DNA from: Escherichia marmotae
GTDB lineage: Bacteria; Pseudomonadota; Gammaproteobacteria; Enterobacterales; Enterobacteriaceae
NCBI RefSeq assembly: GCF_002900365.1
Contig: NZ_CP025979.1
Location: 4,607,323 to 4,671,322 of the forward strand
Reading direction: 5' to 3'
Length of the DNA stretch: 64,000 bases
The position numbers and the translations under genes are program-made. A model generated the notes under the pieces. It was not told the DNA's origin, searched no databases, and worked only from the letters and a program-made list of their open reading frames with translations. Positions 1 through 7,703 of this stretch are shown one piece after another (position 1 is the first letter of the stretch; every line of letters begins with the position of its first letter).

Positions 1-681
1 CCCCGTAGTGATGTGTGATGTTGCATTCCACCACAGTGCAACTGCGCCGTTCAGCCCTTCTTTACCGCCATTACCCGTCGCATAGGTAGCGTCACGGTCA
101 AACTCGTACTCGTTCCAGTTGGTGAGAGTGAATTTCTCACTGCCCAGCATAAAGTTGTAACCTGCAACCCAGCCGGCTACATAGCCGTTGTTGCCAGTGT
201 AATAGGTTTGATCTGTATAACGCTTAGCAAAGAACGGTTTGAACCACCAACCGCTGCCGGTGAAATTGTAGCCGACACCGTACAGGAACATATCGTCGTG
301 GAAATTCACGCGATTTGCAGATCCGTAGGTACCATACGCGTGCAGGTAAAGATTAAATCCGGTGTCACCCAGGTAAATACGGTTGGTATTTTTAAAGGTA
401 TAACGCTGCTCGCTACCTGGTTTATTATGGCGACCGTTATAGAAGTTTTCCCAGTCGAAGAACCCGTACATTTCTCCCAAATTAAAGTTAGCGCCACCTT
501 CAATTTCAAGATAACCAAAATCATCTTTGTGTGATTTTGTTGACGATTTTTCGGTAGTCCGACTGGTCCAGTCCAGATAATGCACGCCGATATCTGCAAA
601 ACCGCCTTTAAATTCTGCATGAGATATAACAGGTATCGCTAATATAGAGGATAGAGTCAGAGTTAAAAGATGTTTTTTCAT
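1..681 (-). CDS. yfeN: Tsx-like nucleoside channel protein, C-terminus beyond window
   Basis: The minus strand is open from an ATG at 681 to the window edge, giving 227 residues of a longer protein. The start MKKHLLTLTLSSILAIPVISHA is a typical signal peptide. The rest is rich in Trp, Tyr and Gly with alternating beta-strand character (LYLHAYGTYG, GYVAGWVAGYNF), as in the Tsx family of outer-membrane nucleoside channels. It lies beside xapA and divergent from it, as yfeN does in K-12. A role in nucleoside passage is inferred from the family and the neighbours. The C-terminal part lies outside the window. Confidence 0.85.
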   Translation of the reverse strand, partial: MKKHLLTLTLSSILAIPVISHAEFKGGFADIGVHYLDWTSRTTEKSSTKSHKDDFGYLEIEGGANFNLGEMYGFFDWENFYNGRHNKPGSEQRYTFKNTNRIYLGDTGFNLYLHAYGTYGSANRVNFHDDMFLYGVGYNFTGSGWWFKPFFAKRYTDQTYYTGNNGYVAGWVAGYNFMLGSEKFTLTNWNEYEFDRDATYATGNGGKEGLNGAVALWWNATSHITTG

Positions 682-929
682 AGCATAAATCCCTATGCTG
701 ATCGTTATTAGTAGATTGCTTAATAAAGTGGTTTGTTAAAAACGATATATTGTTAATGCAAAGGAATTAATATCGCCAATACAGTTTTTACCATTGATTA
801 ATAGAGAAAAGATATAAATCCATCGATATCGAATCGCTATTGAATGCGTGAGAAAAGTGTATTGGTAAGAGCCGGGACAACCTCGCTATAAAAAGGCGTT
901 AGATTCCACCCTACAGAAAAAGGATATAT

Positions 930-1763
930 ATGTCTCAGGTTCAATTTTCTCATAACTCGCTGTTTTGCGTAGATATTATCAAGACTTATAAACCTAATTT
1001 CACGCCACGAGTGGCCTTTATTTTAGGTTCCGGGCTGGGCGCGCTGGCCGATCAGATTGAGAACGCTGTCGCAATTTCCTACGAAAAGCTGCCAGGTTTC
1101 CCGGTAAGTACGGTACATGGTCATGCGGGGGAGTTAGTGCTGGGCCATCTCCAGGGCGTACCGGTGGTATGTATGAAAGGTCGCGGACATTTCTACGAGG
1201 GTCGTGGAATGACCATCATGACTGACGCAATTCGTACCTTTAAGCTGCTGGGCTGCGAGCTACTGTTCTGCACCAATGCGGCAGGCTCACTGCGTCCGGA
1301 AGTGGGGGCAGGCAGCCTGGTCGCATTGAAAGATCATATCAACACCATGCCAGGTACGCCGATGGTGGGTCTTAACGATGATCGTTTTGGAGAGCGTTTC
1401 TTCTCACTGGCAAATGCCTACGATGCGGAATACCGCGCACTGTTACAAAAAGTGGCGAAAGAAGAGGGATTCCCTCTGACGGAGGGCGTGTTCGTCTCGT
1501 ATCCGGGGCCGAATTTCGAGACTGCGGCGGAAATTCGCATGATGCAAATTATTGGTGGGGATGTTGTTGGTATGTCTGTGGTGCCTGAGGTTATTTCAGC
1601 TCGCCATTGCGACCTTAAAGTAGTTGCGGTCTCTGCGATTACCAATATGGCGGAAGGTTTAAGCGATGTGAAATTGTCACATGCCCAAACGCTGGCGGCT
1701 GCGGAGCTCTCTAAGCAGAACTTCATCAACCTTATTTGCGGCTTTCTGCGCAAAATTGCCTGA
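930..1763 (+). CDS. xapA: Xanthosine/purine nucleoside phosphorylase (PNP-II)
   Basis: 277 residues, the usual length for XapA. The enzyme cleaves xanthosine, inosine and guanosine with phosphate to free base and ribose 1-phosphate in the cytoplasm. Family motifs are visible: phosphate-binding GSGLG (33-37), GRGHFYEG (84-91), TNAAGS (115-120), GPNFET (193-198) and GMSVVPE (214-220). The ATG follows an AAGGA ribosome site. It is the first gene of the xapAB operon, with the activator gene xapR further downstream on the same strand. Confidence 0.96.
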   Translation: MSQVQFSHNSLFCVDIIKTYKPNFTPRVAFILGSGLGALADQIENAVAISYEKLPGFPVSTVHGHAGELVLGHLQGVPVVCMKGRGHFYEGRGMTIMTDAIRTFKLLGCELLFCTNAAGSLRPEVGAGSLVALKDHINTMPGTPMVGLNDDRFGERFFSLANAYDAEYRALLQKVAKEEGFPLTEGVFVSYPGPNFETAAEIRMMQIIGGDVVGMSVVPEVISARHCDLKVVAVSAITNMAEGLSDVKLSHAQTLAAAELSKQNFINLICGFLRKIA

Positions 1764-1780
1764 GAAAAACAATAAGAAAC

Positions 1781-1798
1781 GGCCTCGCGGGTGAGGCC
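1781..1798 (+). promoter_or_regulatory. Intercistronic hairpin between xapA and xapB
   Basis: GGCCTC-GCGGGT-GAGGCC forms a perfect 6-bp stem 18 bases after the xapA stop and 24 bases before the xapB ATG. It has no U-run, so it looks like an RNA-processing or stabilising element rather than a terminator. Confidence 0.4.
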
Positions 1799-1822
1799 AT
1801 ATGATGCGACAAGGAAACGATT

Positions 1823-3079
1823 ATGAGCATCGCTATGCGCTTAAAGGTAATGTCCTTTTTGCAATATTTTATCTGGGGGAGCTGGTTGGTTACCCTTGGA
1901 TCTTACATGATTAATACCCTTCATTTCACCGGCGCGAACGTCGGTATGGTCTATAGCTCCAAAGGTATCGCCGCGATCATTATGCCCGGTATTATGGGGA
2001 TCATCGCGGACAAATGGCTGCGCGCTGAACGTGCATATATGCTGTGTCATCTGGTGTGCGCTGGTGTACTTTTTTATGCGGCGTCGGTGAGTGATCCGGA
2101 TACGATGTTTTGGGTGATGTTAATTAATGCGATGGCATTTATGCCGACTATCGCATTATCGAACAGCGTCTCGTATTCCTGTCTTGCTCAGGCAGGGCTT
2201 GACCCCGTATCTGCTTTCCCGCCCATTCGCGTTTTTGGTACGGTAGGATTTATTGTCGCGATGTGGGCGGTCAGCTTACTGCATCTGGAATTGAGCAGCC
2301 TGCAGTTGTATGTTGCGTCTGGTGCGTCATTGCTGCTGTCGGCTTATGCGCTGACTTTGCCTAAGATTCCGGTTGCGGAGAAAAAATCGACCACGTCGCT
2401 TGCCAGCAAGCTGGGTCTGGATGCTTTCGTGCTGTTTAAAAATCCACGCATGGCCATCTTTTTCCTCTTTGCCATGATGCTGGGTGCGGTACTGCAAATT
2501 ACCAACGTTTTTGGTAATCCATTCCTGCATGATTTCGCCCGTAACCCGGAGTTTGCTGATAGCTTCGTGGTGAAATATCCCTCCATTTTACTGTCAGTTT
2601 CACAGATGGCTGAAGTCGGTTTCATTTTGACGATTCCGTTCTTTTTGAAGCGTTTTGGCATCAAAACCGTCATGCTGATGAGTATGGTGGCCTGGACGCT
2701 GCGCTTTGGCTTCTTCGCCTATGGAGATCCGTCACCAACCGGCTTTATTTTGCTGCTGCTGTCGATGATTGTTTACGGCTGTGCATTTGATTTCTTCAAT
2801 ATTTCTGGTTCGGTATTTGTCGAACAGGAAGTTGATTCCAGCATCCGTGCCAGCGCGCAGGGGCTCTTTATGACCATGGTAAATGGTGTCGGCGCATGGG
2901 TTGGCTCGATTCTGAGTGGTATGGCAGTAGATTACTTCTCGGTAGATGGCGTAAAAGACTGGCAAACTATCTGGCTGGTGTTTGCAGGATATGCTCTTTT
3001 TCTCGCAGTGATATTTTTCTTTGGGTTTAAATATAATCATGACCCTGAAAAGATAAAGCATCAAGCGGTGACTCATTAA
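1823..3079 (+). CDS. xapB: Xanthosine:proton symporter
   Basis: 418 residues with about twelve hydrophobic segments, the size and profile of the nucleoside:H+ symporter family (NupG/XapB, MFS superfamily) in the inner membrane. The N-terminus (MSIAMRLKVMSFLQYFIWGS) matches the NupG-type first helix. It begins 59 bases after xapA, so the pair forms an import-and-cleave operon for xanthosine. A terminator-like hairpin follows the stop. Confidence 0.95.
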   Translation: MSIAMRLKVMSFLQYFIWGSWLVTLGSYMINTLHFTGANVGMVYSSKGIAAIIMPGIMGIIADKWLRAERAYMLCHLVCAGVLFYAASVSDPDTMFWVMLINAMAFMPTIALSNSVSYSCLAQAGLDPVSAFPPIRVFGTVGFIVAMWAVSLLHLELSSLQLYVASGASLLLSAYALTLPKIPVAEKKSTTSLASKLGLDAFVLFKNPRMAIFFLFAMMLGAVLQITNVFGNPFLHDFARNPEFADSFVVKYPSILLSVSQMAEVGFILTIPFFLKRFGIKTVMLMSMVAWTLRFGFFAYGDPSPTGFILLLLSMIVYGCAFDFFNISGSVFVEQEVDSSIRASAQGLFMTMVNGVGAWVGSILSGMAVDYFSVDGVKDWQTIWLVFAGYALFLAVIFFFGFKYNHDPEKIKHQAVTH

Positions 3080-3087
3080 AAGGATTC

Positions 3088-3115
3088 GCAGCTCTGCTCT
3101 TCAGAGCTGCTTTTA
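3088..3115 (+). terminator. Probable terminator after xapB
   Basis: GCAGCTCTG and CAGAGCTGC form a 9-bp stem around a short loop, followed by TTTTA. It lies just after the xapB stop and before the small xapX-like gene. Confidence 0.6.
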
Positions 3116-3131
3116 TGATAAAGGTTAATTA

Positions 3132-3290
3132 GTGAAAGATATTTTATTTTCTTCCGGCGTTGGTTTTGGTATTGGTGCTTTATTTACAATCGTGCGCTTG
3201 CCTATTCCTGTACCAAATGTATTACCGGGTATATTATCCATTGTGTTTATGTATGTCGGATATCTGGTGGTGAAATACTTTATGCCATGA
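3132..3290 (+). CDS. Small XapX-domain (DUF1427) membrane protein
   Basis: A GTG-started 52-residue frame in the xapB-xapR gap. It begins MKDILFSSGVGFGIGALFTI and continues with VRLPIPVPNVLPGILSIVF. Two hydrophobic segments flank an RLPIPVPNVLPG loop, the hallmark of the XapX/DUF1427 family. The function is unknown. Its position between transporter and regulator suggests it belongs to the xap regulon. No strong ribosome site stands out upstream, but the family pattern makes a real gene likely. Confidence 0.7.
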   Translation: MKDILFSSGVGFGIGALFTIVRLPIPVPNVLPGILSIVFMYVGYLVVKYFMP

Positions 3291-3330
3291 TAATTTAATA
3301 CGATGTATTTATTATATGGAGCACTTAATT

Positions 3331-4215
3331 ATGGAACGCGTATACAGAACAGATCTTAAGTTGCTCCGTTATTTTCTTGCCGTAGCGGAAGAGTTGCATT
3401 TTGGCCGCGCAGCAGCGCGTTTAAATATGTCTCAGCCTCCGCTCAGCATTCATATTAAAGAGCTGGAAAATCAACTCGGCACGCAGCTTTTTATTCGCCA
3501 TTCGCGCAGCGTCGTACTGACACACGCGGGCAAAATCTTGATGGAAGAATCGCGTCGATTGCTGGTGAATGCAAATAATGTATTGGCTCGGGTTGAACAA
3601 ATAGGTCGGGGAGAAGCAGGGCGGATTGAACTCGGCGTAGTGGGAACGGCAATGTGGGGACGGATGCGCCCGGTTATGCGGCGATTCCTCAGGGAAAATC
3701 CTAACGTTGAAGTTCTTTTTCGCGAAAAGATGCCCGCGATGCAAATGGCCCTGCTGGAACGACGTGAACTCGATGCCGGGATCTGGCGAATGGCGACAGA
3801 ACCACCGGCAGGTTTTACCAGCTTACGGTTGCATGAATCGGCGTTTCTGGTGGCGATGCCTGAAGAGCATCATCTCTCATCATTTTCCACCGTCCCACTG
3901 GAGGCGCTACGTGACGAGTATTTTGTTACAATGCCGCCTGTGTACACTGACTGGGATTTTTTGCAGCGAGTTTGCCAGCAGGTGGGATTTTCACCGGTTG
4001 TTATTCGCGAAGTTAATGAACCGCAAACGGTACTCGCCATGGTCAGTATGGGTATTGGTATCACATTGATAGCGGACAGCTACGCACAAATGAACTGGCC
4101 AGGTGTCATTTTCCGTCCGCTCAAAGAGCGCATCCCTGCGGATTTATATATTGTTTATGAAACACAGCAGGTGACGCCTGCGATGGTTAAGCTGTTGGCA
4201 GCATTGACACAGTAG
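3331..4215 (+). CDS. xapR: LysR-family activator of the xap genes
   Basis: 294 residues from the ATG at 3331, preceded by GGAG at good spacing. A start five codons earlier at 3316 is less well placed. The N-terminal winged helix-turn-helix (LRYFLAVAEELHFGRAAARL, then NMSQPPLSIHIKELE) is typical of LysR regulators, and the remainder is the effector-binding domain. XapR is known to activate xapAB in response to xanthosine. Confidence 0.94.
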   Translation: MERVYRTDLKLLRYFLAVAEELHFGRAAARLNMSQPPLSIHIKELENQLGTQLFIRHSRSVVLTHAGKILMEESRRLLVNANNVLARVEQIGRGEAGRIELGVVGTAMWGRMRPVMRRFLRENPNVEVLFREKMPAMQMALLERRELDAGIWRMATEPPAGFTSLRLHESAFLVAMPEEHHLSSFSTVPLEALRDEYFVTMPPVYTDWDFLQRVCQQVGFSPVVIREVNEPQTVLAMVSMGIGITLIADSYAQMNWPGVIFRPLKERIPADLYIVYETQQVTPAMVKLLAALTQ

Positions 4216-4292
4216 GTGAGGGGACAGGAATTGCCGGAAATAGTAGGTGTGATAAGTGAAGCGCATCAGGCAATTTCGCAAATCACAGATAG

Positions 4293-4320
4293 CAAAAAAG
4301 CGCCTTTAGGCGCTTTTTTA
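4293..4320 (-). terminator. Terminator of the Val-Lys tRNA operon
   Basis: AAAAAAGCGCC-TTTA-GGCGCTTTTTT forms a strong stem with A/T flanks. On the minus strand it lies immediately after the tRNA-Lys CCA end. Being symmetrical it may also end xapR transcription. Confidence 0.85.
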
Positions 4321-4323
4321 CAT

Positions 4324-4399
4324 TGGTGGGTCGTGCAGGATTCGAACCTGCGACCAATTGATTAAAAGTCAACTGCTCTACCAACTGAGCTAACGACCC
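4324..4399 (-). tRNA. lysV: tRNA-Lys (anticodon TTT)
   Basis: A 76-nt cloverleaf on the minus strand beginning GGGTCGTTAGCTCAGTTGG, with anticodon loop CTTTTAA and encoded 3' CCA. It is the last tRNA of the operon. Confidence 0.97.
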
Positions 4400-4403
4400 G
4401 AAG

Positions 4404-4479
4404 TGGTGGGTGATGACGGGATCGAACCGCCGACCCCCTCCTTGTAAGGGAGGTGCTCTCCCAGCTGAGCTAATCACCC
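4404..4479 (-). tRNA. tRNA-Val (anticodon TAC)
   Basis: A 76-nt cloverleaf beginning GGGTGATTAGCTCAGCTGGG with anticodon TAC and encoded CCA. It is identical to the copy at 4524-4599. K-12 has three such copies (valU, valX, valY), so no single symbol can be assigned. Confidence 0.97.
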
Positions 4480-4523
4480 ATTTCTCAATTTCTTGCTACA
4501 CGGCGGAGACTACATAAAGTAGT

Positions 4524-4599
4524 TGGTGGGTGATGACGGGATCGAACCGCCGACCCCCTCCTTGTAAGGGAGGTGCTCTCCCAGCTGAGCTAATCACCC
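4524..4599 (-). tRNA. tRNA-Val (anticodon TAC), second copy
   Basis: Identical in sequence to the tRNA at 4404-4479, separated from it by 44 bases. It is promoter-proximal in the operon. Confidence 0.97.
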
Positions 4600-4617
4600 C
4601 CCGCTGTGTGGAGTCGC

Positions 4618-4645
4618 ATTATAGGGAGAGTTCAAAATGAGTCAA
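4618..4645 (-). promoter_or_regulatory. Promoter of the Val-Lys tRNA operon
   Basis: On the minus strand TTGACT (4645-4640), a 16-bp spacer and a perfect TATAAT (4623-4618) precede the first tRNA-Val by about 18 bases. A strong sigma70-type stable-RNA promoter. Confidence 0.85.
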
Positions 4646-4858
4646 CGCCTTTTCCAAAGAAATTGTTCGTTCGTCGTAAATTTAAGCAGGATGATCGCAA
4701 AACAGACCGTGTTGCGCAATTTCTCAACGAAAACAATAATGCATCATGTAGCAACCCGAACTACATTGAGGAATCAGGCTGGAGTGATAGAATATCGCCC
4801 ACTCAATTTTTCCAGGATTTGCCGGTTGTCGGCATCTTTCTAAACGTAAGGCCATTTC

Positions 4859-6274
4859 ATGAAAATCAAAACTCGCTTCGCGCCAAGCCCAACAGGCTAT
4901 CTGCACGTTGGCGGCGCGCGTACTGCTCTTTACTCCTGGCTTTTTGCACGTAACCACGGTGGTGAGTTTGTGCTGCGTATTGAAGACACCGATCTTGAGC
5001 GTTCCACGCCGGAAGCTATCGAAGCCATTATGGATGGCATGAACTGGCTGAGTCTGGAGTGGGATGAAGGTCCGTACTTCCAGACCAAACGTTTTGATCG
5101 CTATAACGCGGTTATCGATCAGATGCTGGAAGAGGGGACGGCCTATAAATGCTACTGCTCTAAAGAGCGTCTGGAAGCACTGCGTGAAGAGCAGATGGCA
5201 AAAGGCGAGAAGCCGCGTTATGACGGTCGCTGCCGCCACAGTCATGAACATCATGCTGATGATGAACCGTGCGTCGTGCGTTTTGCTAATCCGCAGGAAG
5301 GTTCCGTTGTTTTTGACGATCAGATCCGTGGTCCGATCGAGTTCAGTAACCAGGAGCTGGATGATCTGATTATCCGCCGTACCGATGGTTCTCCGACCTA
5401 TAACTTCTGTGTGGTTGTTGATGACTGGGATATGGAAATCACCCACGTAATCCGTGGTGAAGACCATATCAACAATACACCGCGTCAGATCAACATTCTG
5501 AAAGCCCTGAAAGCGCCAGTACCTGTTTACGCGCACGTTTCTATGATCAACGGTGATGACGGTAAAAAACTGTCCAAACGCCACGGTGCGGTCAGCGTAA
5601 TGCAGTATCGCGACGATGGTTACCTGCCAGAAGCGTTGCTGAACTATCTGGTACGTCTGGGCTGGTCCCACGGCGATCAGGAAATCTTCACCCGTGAAGA
5701 AATGATCAAATACTTCACCCTGAACGCGGTTAGCAAATCTGCCAGTGCGTTTAACACAGACAAACTGCTGTGGCTAAACCATCATTACATTAACGCGTTG
5801 CCGCCGGAGTATGTCGCTACTCATTTACAGTGGCATATCGAGCAGGAAAATATTGATACCCGCAACGGCCCGCAACTGGCGGAACTGGTGAAACTGCTGG
5901 GTGAACGCTGCAAAACCCTGAAAGAGATGGCACAAAGTTGCCGTTATTTCTACGAAGATTTTGCCGAGTTTGATGCTGATGCAGCGAAAAAACATCTGCG
6001 CCCGGTCGCTCGCCAGCCGCTGGAAGTGGTACGTGACAAACTGTCTGCAATTACTGACTGGACGGCTGAAAATGTTCACCACGCTATTCAGGCAACAGCG
6101 GATGAGCTGGAAGTGGGTATGGGAAAAGTCGGTATGCCGCTGCGCGTAGCTGTTACCGGTGCGGGCCAGTCTCCGGCGCTGGATGTTACGGTTCACGCAA
6201 TTGGCAAAGCACGCAGCATTGAGCGCATCAATAAAGCGCTGGTATTTATTGCTGAATGCGAAAACCAGCAGTAA
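4859..6274 (+). CDS. gltX: Glutamyl-tRNA synthetase
   Basis: 471 residues, the full E. coli length. It charges tRNA-Glu with glutamate using ATP in the cytoplasm. Class I signatures are present: PSPTGYLHVGG (9-19, HIGH-type) and KLSKRHG (237-243, KMSKS-type). A zinc site is visible as C98, C100, C125 and H127. It is divergent from the Val-Lys tRNA operon, and a long AT-rich leader of about 200 bases precedes the ATG. A terminator follows. Confidence 0.98.
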   Translation: MKIKTRFAPSPTGYLHVGGARTALYSWLFARNHGGEFVLRIEDTDLERSTPEAIEAIMDGMNWLSLEWDEGPYFQTKRFDRYNAVIDQMLEEGTAYKCYCSKERLEALREEQMAKGEKPRYDGRCRHSHEHHADDEPCVVRFANPQEGSVVFDDQIRGPIEFSNQELDDLIIRRTDGSPTYNFCVVVDDWDMEITHVIRGEDHINNTPRQINILKALKAPVPVYAHVSMINGDDGKKLSKRHGAVSVMQYRDDGYLPEALLNYLVRLGWSHGDQEIFTREEMIKYFTLNAVSKSASAFNTDKLLWLNHHYINALPPEYVATHLQWHIEQENIDTRNGPQLAELVKLLGERCKTLKEMAQSCRYFYEDFAEFDADAAKKHLRPVARQPLEVVRDKLSAITDWTAENVHHAIQATADELEVGMGKVGMPLRVAVTGAGQSPALDVTVHAIGKARSIERINKALVFIAECENQQ

Positions 6275-6290
6275 TTAATACTTAAAAGAT

Positions 6291-6322
6291 AAACGGCAGG
6301 AGATAATATCCTGCCGTTTTTT
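6291..6322 (+). terminator. Bidirectional terminator between gltX and yfeD
   Basis: AACGGCAGGA and TCCTGCCGTTTTTT form a long stem between the convergent stops of gltX and yfeD. T-rich and A-rich flanks suit termination in both directions. Confidence 0.85.
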
Positions 6323-6331
6323 ACTTATTAT

Positions 6332-6724
6332 TTATGCTGATTCGTCAATATCGAGACGGGCAAGGAAATTGCGAATCCCTTCACGCGATAAAAACTGCGC
6401 AACTTTTTCTTGCTCACTATGAGTCATATTGTCTATCGCGCTGATTATTTGCCGGTAAGCCGGAGTTCGCATACCAGGTGCGTATTCAGCAAGAGGTTCT
6501 TTGGCCTCGAGAAAAACCGGCGTGTTATGGAAGGCCGGTGTGTTTTGAATAAACTCGCAAACCTGCGTATCGATCAGAATAAGTCTGGCACGGCCGCCCT
6601 TCACGCCGGGAAATTTTTCCGTTTTCCAGCCTTTTTCTCTAATCCAGCGGTTAACGGTTTGTTTAGCCACGCCGAGGCATTCCGCCAGTTCTTCGGTGGT
6701 CATTTTATTGCGTAATCTTTTCAT
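6332..6724 (-). CDS. yfeD: DUF1323 DNA-binding regulator
   Basis: 130 residues. The N-terminus (MTTEELAECLGVAKQTVNRW) is a MerR/excisionase-like helix-turn-helix, followed by the GGRARLILID segment shared with its neighbour yfeC. No DNA target is known to me. It starts one base after the yfeC stop, so the two paralogs form an operon. Confidence 0.9.
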   Translation of the reverse strand: MKRLRNKMTTEELAECLGVAKQTVNRWIREKGWKTEKFPGVKGGRARLILIDTQVCEFIQNTPAFHNTPVFLEAKEPLAEYAPGMRTPAYRQIISAIDNMTHSEQEKVAQFLSREGIRNFLARLDIDESA

Positions 6725-6725
6725 A

Positions 6726-7085
6726 TTATTTGCTGTTGCGAATCCCTAAGCGTTGTAATAACCCGATAATCCCTTCCCGCAGAAGCAAGGATGTAAACTG
6801 TTTTTGTTCAGTTGCCGTCATCTCTTTCGCCAGCGTCGCTAACAGCACTTCAAGCGGCGCATCGCCAGACAGGGCGGGTATTTCTCCCTGACACTGTGGG
6901 CGTTCTGCATTGCGAATATATTCACGAACCTGTTCATTGATGTGTACCAGTCGGGCCTTGCCACCCTGGACGCCTGGTTTTGGTGATGTCGTCCAGCCTT
7001 CCTTGCGTACCCATTTATTAATGGTCTGGCGGCTATAACCGGTCAGTCTGGCAAGTTCATCTGGCGTCATCCTCTCCTTGAACAT
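6726..7085 (-). CDS. yfeC: DUF1323 DNA-binding regulator
   Basis: 119 residues. The helix-turn-helix (MTPDELARLTGYSRQTINKW) and GGKARLVHINEQVREYI match yfeD closely, so the pair arose by tandem duplication. In K-12 YfeC is described as a DNA-binding regulator affecting extracellular DNA; that detail comes from memory and cannot be seen here. The 220-base gap to the Ala tRNAs carries the divergent promoters. Confidence 0.9.
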   Translation of the reverse strand: MFKERMTPDELARLTGYSRQTINKWVRKEGWTTSPKPGVQGGKARLVHINEQVREYIRNAERPQCQGEIPALSGDAPLEVLLATLAKEMTATEQKQFTSLLLREGIIGLLQRLGIRNSK

Positions 7086-7244
7086 AACAATTCCCTGAAT
7101 AGTTGTGGGTCTATTAAGTGTTCATTTTATAGCATCAATTTACAGGAAACCGTGATATGAATAACTACTGAATGCGAGACGTAATCCAAAAATGTTCATT
7201 TGCCTGATTTTTCAGCGATTGAAACCAGGTGCTGCAATTTGCCG

Positions 7245-7273
7245 TTGACACATAAGGGCGGAATTCATATGAT
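7245..7273 (+). promoter_or_regulatory. Promoter of the tRNA-Ala pair
   Basis: TTGACA (7245-7250), a 17-bp spacer and TATGAT (7268-7273), followed by the GC-rich discriminator GCCGCCCG. This is the design of a stringently controlled stable-RNA promoter, about 32 bases before the first tRNA. Confidence 0.85.
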
Positions 7274-7305
7274 GCCGCCCGTCAACTCGACAAGCTTTAC
7301 GTGAC

Positions 7306-7381
<76 letters not shown>

Positions 7382-7420
7382 AATTTTGCACCCAGCAAAT
7401 TTGGTACGTAAACGCCTCGT

Positions 7421-7496
<76 letters not shown>

Positions 7497-7502
7497 AATT
7501 TC

Positions 7503-7531
7503 AAACCCTCGCTGCGAAGCGGGGGTTTTTT
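7503..7531 (+). terminator. Terminator of the tRNA-Ala operon
   Basis: AAACCCTCGCT pairs imperfectly with AAGCGGGGGTTT around a short loop, followed by a T-run, directly after the second tRNA-Ala. Confidence 0.8.
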
Positions 7532-7703
7532 GTCTCTGCTTTTTGCCGCTTTTGTAATACAGTCCACGCCCGGGTTAGCGCCGCCTGGTGAAAACATCAC
7601 TGGACAAAAAAACAGCAGCAGGCCGGCCCCTGTTTGCTTCGCGATGCGAATAAACTTATTATTTGTGTGCCTGAAAAACCCGATCAGTGAGAGTAGTGTA
7701 CTC

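Noticed and set aside
4724..5671. 315-codon open frame antisense to gltX
   Set aside because: It is the complement of a strongly conserved gene, has no ribosome site or family resemblance, and its amino acid make-up is typical of shadow frames.
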